Shown: one piece after another, positions 13,635 through 64,000 of the stretch
Layout of the letters: each line of letters opens with the position of its first letter
How positions within the stretch are numbered: the stretch's first letter is position 1
Assembly (NCBI GenBank): GCA_012295275.1
Contig: CM022665.1
Coordinates: 45,804,095 to 45,868,094 of the forward strand
Length of the DNA: 64,000 bases
Source: Chrysomallon squamiferum
Lineage: Eukaryota > Mollusca > Gastropoda > Neomphalida > Peltospiridae
Direction: 5' to 3'
Notes under the pieces: model-generated
Database searches by the model: none
The model's input: only the letters and a program-made list of their open reading frames with translations
What the model was told of the DNA's origin: nothing
Program-made: the position numbers and the translations under genes

Positions 13635-14594
13635 CATTTAGGCAGTCCTTTTAAATATACTGTAATTTTTTAAAACAATAGTGAAAATTATACACGCGAC
13701 ATTTTTTTTGTTTTATTTAATTTGGTCAATTTGATTTTTGACGAAATGAAAGTTCTAAATTATATATTCAATCTATTCTTTGTACCTTTTGTATAGTCGA
13801 AACACAGTCTTCCAAATTAATGATTTATTTATCTCTGCAGCCCAGTCTAACAATAAAAAAGTAAAATTAGGTAATATCTCGGTATCGCCATTTGTTTTTG
13901 CAGTGACGTCATCTCGTACCTTGAAAAATATCTTTATTTCTCTTAGTGTTGTTAAAAAAATATTTTTGATATTCACTGAAATTTGTGGTTAACAAAACTT
14001 TAAAGCTTATTTCTATTATTCACGATACTTTTTTTTTTCTGAATTTTCGTTAAAATGACATTTATTTTGAGAATAAGAAATTAATATTTTATAAATAATG
14101 TGTTTATTTATTACGCAAGCGTTCAGTAGCAAAAATTAATGTATCGTGTACACGTTAATAAAAGAAAACAGATATTTTAAAATAGAAAACTCCTCAATAA
14201 AAAAAAAAAAAAAAAAAAAAGTTTTAAAATAAAAGAAAAAAAGTATATTTTCCCTCCTATCTTTATACAGTCAGCTACATTAATTTTTTTTTTTTTTTTT
14301 TTACTTAATTCCTTATTAACAGTCCACAATATTTTAGATCTGCCAGTCTATTCTTTACACAGAAAGGTTACTAAATAAATTTTATAGTGTAATGAGCTGT
14401 CATCATCTAATTTAAAATTTTTCTCGTCCGATATTCGATAAATGAATGTAGCGAGTCTAGTTTTCATGACGTAACTGAAAATGATAGTTCATTTTCTTTT
14501 AGTACACATGAACCCGTACATTTCTTATCACAGATAATCGCCAGTATGTTCTTATACTAGCATTTTATTCTCTGGTTAACTAATGTGTTTTTTT

Positions 14595-14640
<46 letters not shown>

Positions 14641-16448
14641 TAATAATAATAATAAATAAATAAATAAATAAATAATTTTTTTTTAAAATCTGAAATTCAG
14701 AATATTAATTTCTCAAATAAATGTTATTTATTTATCTACATTTATTTTATTCAAAAAAAAAATAAGTCAAAAAAACAATTAAATATCTGTATATTTCATT
14801 TCTTTATTTTTTTTAATAAACAGTAATATAAATAAAAATAAAATGACAAAAAGCAACAAGCAATAATTTGTTAATATAATCTACTTAACACCCATCAGAA
14901 AAAAAAAAAAAGTGTTAATTCTAAACAGAATTGTTCTCATTTGGTTTTCATTCTCCTTCCTGTTCATTCTATATTACGTTGAAAAAATACATAACATTGT
15001 ACAGTAAAATGTCAACAATTTTATAAACTGATTGAAAGACGCATGTACAATCAAACACATAAATCTGGAATATGTATAGTAAGTATAAAAATACAGCTTA
15101 ATTGTATAGTCTAGCACCTGAATAAATATATTGTCTTTGGTTATACCAATAAAAATTATTGCATTGTATCATTTTCAGTACTAAAAATGAAAAAAAATAA
15201 CATAATTATATATTGTTCTTGAATTTAAGTGTAGCCACAAAAAATATATTACAGTGATAAAAAGAAAATTTTTTTTTATTTTATGTAACTTCCTAAATGA
15301 TTTTCTTTTTAACCGATAACCAGTCTTTGTTGATAATAAAGTATGTCAGTGATACAGTACATAAAAACACACATTCACCTTATAGAATATATCATTGACA
15401 AAAATGCAAATAAGATTTCCCCATAAACCATTTCCCAATGTGTACAGCAAAGAAAGTGACAGCATTAAAGTTATTAAAAGTTGGTGCCTAGTCGTATAAA
15501 ACAACCATTTGTAAATATATGAAAAATATTTATATTTTTAGTCACACCAACAAAAAATATAAAAAATATAATTTTTTTTAATGAAATCACAAGAACAAAC
15601 AAAAAACACCATAAAAATCCCACAATTTGCTGAGTGACAAGAAACTGATAATAAATGCAGCAGTTTTATCACAACAATAAATATTTATATCAATAATTCA
15701 TGATATAATCTTGAGCACCTTAATATTAATGTTTTCATGACTAAAGGGTATTACTTGTATACATTAATGTTTAAATATTGTTTTGAAAGCATATATCATT
15801 ACTTAAACATTAATTTTTAAAGAACTTTTTTTAAATGCATGTGTCATTTCATTAATATTTAAATAATATTTTAAAAGCATTTGACTGCCATTAATAAACA
15901 TTAATTCTAAAGTAATTTTTTTTTTAAAAAAGCATATCTGTATCACTAAAATAAAATCAAAAACTGAATGAAAGTAAGGAGAAACTTTATTTATTTATAT
16001 ATTTATTTATTTATTTATTTTTAATTTAAACTTATATTTATACAAAACATACAAGTCTAAACTTGAAAACCTAAGTTTAAATCTTACAAGAGTATTACCT
16101 TATTTATTACCTTAATGTTTCATATTTATTGCATCATTTAAACCTGAATAATGTGACTGCTAATGACTGGTAAATGATTAGTTTGTGAAAATAAAACAAA
16201 AACCACCCAAAATACTTTATGATACATGAAAACATCTTGAAAAATTATCTTAAAAATGTGTAAAATCTGTAAAGAAAAAAAGATAAATAAAGAAAAATAG
16301 ATTTCTCTTTTAATTATGAAAGTAAAAAATATAGTTCCTGAAAGATGATTTCTGAAAATATGGTAACCATGGCATCATCAAAGAAACTGTATGATGTTTT
16401 AGTCAAAAAGGTCTCAAAAAAGAAATAAGAAAGACAGAAAGGAGATAT

Positions 16449-16538
<90 letters not shown>

Positions 16539-17082
16539 TTTTTTTTTTTTGAGAAATGAAAGTAAAAAGAAATAAAGAAAGCCAGTCAGAAAGAACAAAT
16601 AGATGCATGTATGTAAAAAAAAAAAAAAAATAAAAAAAACAAGAGAAAAAGATTAAGAAAACATCACACATTATGTAACTATAGTCCTGCAATCATGGGA
16701 ATACCTGCCAATGATCATTATAAATATGACACAAAATAATTTTTATTATTAATGTATTAAAAAGGAAGATTATAAAAATGTGTAAATCTATGATTTCAAA
16801 CAGGGGAGACTATCTTTGTGATCAGTGTAACTTTCTATACGAATTGTGCTTTATAACAAATAAAAAAATAAAAAAAAAAAGGTAGATCAACAAGAAAGAG
16901 AAAGGAGTGAGTCAACTATAATAACCTCAATTCAATAATGAAGGTAATAATGCCAATTTCCATAAAGATTAATTTTTTAAAGTGATGTTTAAGTTGTACA
17001 TATAAATTGTTATTTCCCTGAAAGCATTATTTTTACAATGAAAAAAAAAAAAAAAAAAAAATAAATAAATAAATAAATTAAT

Positions 17083-17116
<34 letters not shown>

Positions 17117-17194
17117 ATAAAATTAATAAATAAATAAAAATTTCAAAATCATTAATAATAATAATAATAATAATAATAGTAATAAAACAACAAA

Positions 17195-17242
<48 letters not shown>

Positions 17243-17400
17243 CAAACAAATAAAAAAAAAAAAAATAAAAATAAAAATAAACAAAAATTTGTTTCATAAA
17301 AATAAACATAGAAAACAAACAAAATATTTTTCCAAATGAAACAAGACTTACACAACACTTTGTAAGCATCTGGTACTATGATGTAAACACAGTTCAAGAT

Positions 17401-17442
<42 letters not shown>

Positions 17443-17458
17443 CATGATGAAAATACTT
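12901..17458. other. 3' UTR and gene-poor spacer before the ABCC gene
   Basis: After the small gene's 3' UTR no coding exon is visible. Simple repeats include ATT at 13,570-13,630, AAT/AAAT at 14,599-14,674, CT/AG at 16,453-16,536, AAT at 17,084-17,230 and AG at 17,404-17,438. A unit of about 70 bp containing CATTAAT and AAAGCAT words recurs about three times at 15,720-15,930. The 3' UTR of the minus-strand transporter must lie at the right end; its poly(A) site cannot be chosen among many AT-rich candidates. Confidence 0.6.
13056..13072 (+). terminator. Polyadenylation signals of the small gene
   Basis: Two AATAAA hexamers (13,056-13,061 and 13,067-13,072) lie about 160 bp after the stop codon. 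They suit cleavage near 13,085-13,095, where an A run follows. In such AT-rich DNA the hexamer also occurs by chance. Confidence 0.5.
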
Positions 17459-17466
17459 TCAATCAA

Positions 17467-41337
<23,871 letters not shown>

Positions 41338-42267
41338 AATGACATAGCCGAACAGTCTCTGGGCAGATGTCAACAAAAGACCGGCAATCGTTATCGTGCT
41401 CGTTTTTTTCAGATCGTAAATAACCGGAATAGTTCGATAGTTTCCGTCTCTGCTCGTTGCGTACAAATTTTCTGGTGAAAAAACAAATTCATTTAATTTG
41501 TAGACAGTGGGATTGGAGAAATTATTTAATCAAATTAATTTATCTGTATATCTGTTTATTATTATGAATTATTGTTTAATTGCAAGTCAAACAGGAATTC
41601 AAGTTACTTTAAACCTTGAATGGTGACACTGACAAGCGTGTACTCACATAATGTTTTCAATTTTCATTCGTCTGTGAACTGTACTTTAAAAGTTTTAGCC
41701 CATTTATTTAATTACTGAGTACTTAAAATTAAAAAGTATTACTTAACGTTGTTGTTACTACTACTGTTACTGCCGTTCTTGTGATACTAGCAGTAATAAT
41801 AGCAGAAGCAGCAACAGCAGCAGCAGTAGTAAAAGTAGTAAATATAACGTACCCTCGTATAATTAATTAGGTCACACGATGGTTGAGCGCACTGTGAAGA
41901 TAAAGGGGATTGATTAGACTACTAACATAAAATATATCTTATAATATATTAGAGTTCCCAATGAAAGCTTACAATTACAAAAATAGCTAAACCATAAATT
42001 CGCAATAACATTTCTTTTCTTTTTTTAAGGCATATATAGACCATCTAATTCATTACTAATACTACTGTTCTTATCATTACTGTAATTAGCAGTAATAGCT
42101 TTATTATTTTTGTTGTTGTTGCTGCTGCTACTACTACAACTGCTACTAGTATAATTATCATCATCATCATCATTATTATTGTCAAAAGCAGCTGCATAAT
42201 TAATATCATCACATCACCATTATTTATTAGAAAGGAATATAATAATCTGAAATAAGAATATTTATAG

Positions 42268-42408
42268 CAGGCATGGGCAACCTTTTTCGAGAAGCTGGCC
42301 GCATGAGACAAATTTGGCTCATCATCACGCGGGCTGTAATTAGAATTTGAATAAACGTTATCTATCTTGTGCAGTCAGGCGTTCCGTTCAGAAAGCTGCC
42401 CATGTCTG
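42268..42408. mobile_element. Short hAT-like MITE remnant, about 141 bp
   Basis: The left end CAGGCATGGGCAACC resembles the common hAT terminus. The right end AGCTGCCCATGTCTG is its approximate inverted complement. The interior GGCCGCATGAGACAAAT is like the GC-rich subterminal region of such elements. Flanking ATTTATAG and ATTTAAAA could be a decayed 8-bp target duplication. No coding capacity. Confidence 0.55.
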
Positions 42409-42480
42409 ATTTAAAACTTTACCTTTTCTGTCAAGTGTGGCGTATGAGCGGCGTAGGAAGGCTATCATTATATATATAGG

Positions 42481-42731
42481 TCGCTGAGTACAAGATTGCA
42501 CAATGTGCAGTAACCGAATGTGAGCATAAATATACATATAAGTATTCTAGGGTCGAGATAAACAGCATATCTCTTATTTAAAAACCTTTGGTTCCCTCCA
42601 ATATATTCGCTCGGTTACTGGACATTGTGCAACTTTGTACTCAGCGAGCTGGGTCTCACGCTAATCACAAACACGCAGGCAGGGAGGGATGCAAGGTTTT
42701 TAAATAAGAGATATGCTGTTTATCTCGACCC
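42481..42731. repeat. Interleaved double inverted repeat (A-B-A'-B')
   Basis: Arm A (42,481-42,517, TCGCTGAGTACAA...) is inverted at 42,611-42,647 with about two mismatches in 37 bp. Arm B (42,550-42,598, GGGTCGAGATAAACAGC...) is inverted at 42,683-42,731 with a few mismatches in 49 bp. Because the arms interleave, A-A' and B-B' cannot both form simple nested hairpins. No protein coding is apparent. Confidence 0.85.
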
Positions 42732-43943
42732 CCGAATATTTCCAAAACAGAAAGTACCGACCGCGAAGATGTGAATAACTTAGCGTTTATATCTATTTTA
42801 GTGATTATAGAAACACCTCTACTGAGATAGTTCAAAAGATTTTAATGTCGATACCAGCTGTCACTTTAAATGTTATTACGTCATCGTAAGCATTCTTTAC
42901 CCGGGATACAACCCAGTCGTGTTAGCAAAACTGGATCCAGAAATTATTTATGGACATTAAATGAAACTGTATGTGTCCCTTTATTCCAAATTTCGTCCCC
43001 TCACTGCTATTGTTCCGGAAACTGTTATGTGTAATTAATATTATTCATTATATTTATTGCGATAATCTGAATTTTTGAAACTAGAAATCAGCAAGCATTT
43101 ATAAAAGTAAGCTTTACAACTTTACAGAAGGCGGACAGAAAACCCCCACACACTACTACTACTACTACTACTACTAATAATAATAATAATAATAACAATA
43201 ACAACAATAACGATGATGACGATACTTTAAATAAATATATATATAACGTGGATTATAAGTCACATATGGATTGTTTATGAAAACATTTTATGATTTTGTA
43301 TTTTTTTCTTCTTCTTCTGCTTTAGCTGCTGCTGCTATTTTTATTACTAATACAGCTGCTAGTGTTGCTTCTGCTAATTTTCCTTGCTTTGTTTGTTTTC
43401 CCTATAATATTAAGAAGAGAGAGAAGTTTCGTTTGCAGAGAACTAGATGTACAAAAGGCGGAATTACAATAACGCAGAATAATAATGTCGATTGCCAGTG
43501 GCAAGTGACAAGCTGTTATAAATAGATATATGACTTGCAGCAGTTGAGAAATGGAAACACATTAATGTTGAAACGATTGTGGTAAATATTATTAATATAT
43601 CAGCACTTCGTAACAGGTTCCACTGATATCCATTAAGGTATTTAAATATTAAAACATTTCATAAACAAACTGATCGTAGTTGTAAAGAAGGTATATTAAT
43701 TACACTTATTTCGTATTCAGTTCGCGTACTCAGCCTTCGCTGCTTCATTAAGTATTACACTTTTACGAAAAGTCAAACATTATTAATTTATTTATAAAGT
43801 TTCATATTAAATCTTATTTTTTTCAGCTTTTCTCAGTAAATAAAAAAATGAAAGCCTGGTCATAAAACTGTTTTTATAGTTGAAACATTAAATAGATTCA
43901 TGTCATTATGACGTTTTATTTTCACTTTCAGATATCATTCACG

Positions 43944-64000
<20,057 letters not shown>

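Larger units (their letters stand above)
41338..43931. other. Divergent intergenic region between ABCC and DOP1
   Basis: About 2.6 kb separate the two coding starts on opposite strands. Both promoters and the untranslated first exon of DOP1 should lie here. DOP1's first coding exon begins at a 3' splice site at 43,931, so at least one noncoding exon lies upstream. Trinucleotide runs occur near 41,750-41,835, 42,110-42,180, 43,150-43,215 and 43,310-43,370. No TATA box or first exon can be assigned with confidence. Confidence 0.55.

Noticed and set aside
41338-41475. N-terminal extension of the ABCC protein upstream of 41,337
   Set aside because: The frame is open, but MRP1-like proteins begin close to the chosen Met and no upstream Met lies in the exon.

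Overview
The window is nuclear DNA from an intron-rich invertebrate animal. The base composition is strongly AT-rich and crowded with micro- and minisatellites. GT-AG introns run from about 0.25 to 2.8 kb, and the two large genes keep a metazoan exon architecture. A lophotrochozoan such as a mollusc is my best guess, but nothing here proves the phylum. No prokaryotic features, CRISPR arrays, rRNA genes or convincing tRNA genes are visible.

Layout. (1) Positions 1-11,985 hold no recognisable gene, only simple repeats, T/A tracts and one decayed minisatellite. (2) A compact plus-strand gene at 12,071-12,900 encodes an unrecognised 276-residue charged protein, once a single-base gap is allowed for. 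(3) Positions 12,901-17,458 are gene-poor. (4) From 41,337 down to 17,467 on the minus strand lies a complete ABCC/MRP1-type ABC transporter in 29 coding exons. The exon phases close exactly on a 1,520-residue protein (TMD0, L0, TMD1, NBD1, linker, TMD2, NBD2) if one extra base in the last exon is discounted. (5) Positions 41,338-43,931 are the divergent intergenic space, with a small hAT-like element and an unusual interleaved inverted repeat. (6) From 43,944 to the window end on the plus strand lie the first 20 coding exons (about 2,022 residues) of DOP1/Dopey, a large cytosolic trafficking scaffold; its 3' end is outside the window.

The transporter and DOP1 are head to head with coding starts 2.6 kb apart. 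Both proteins act at membranes (export of organic anions and conjugates; Golgi-endosome traffic), but nothing shows that they work together.

The most striking observation is that tandem repeats in both large genes repeatedly contain or touch a splice junction. The best case is DOP1 exon 7, where 14 upstream copies of a mostly 48-bp unit each carry a copy of the exon's 3' splice site and first 20 bases; the reading frame stays open through most of the array. DOP1 exon 19 shows the mirror image at its donor, with ten extra copies of exon end plus GT. Similar arrays touch ABCC exons 10, 15, 16, 20, 21 and 28 and DOP1 exons 3, 8, 10, 11 and 15. DOP1 also carries a displaced 83-bp copy of the 3' end of exon 12, differing in the exon part only at synonymous sites.

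Eight single-base reading-frame breaks occur inside otherwise conserved exons: one in the small gene, one in ABCC, six in DOP1. Exon phases close exactly when each is corrected, so I read most of them as assembly indels rather than gene decay.
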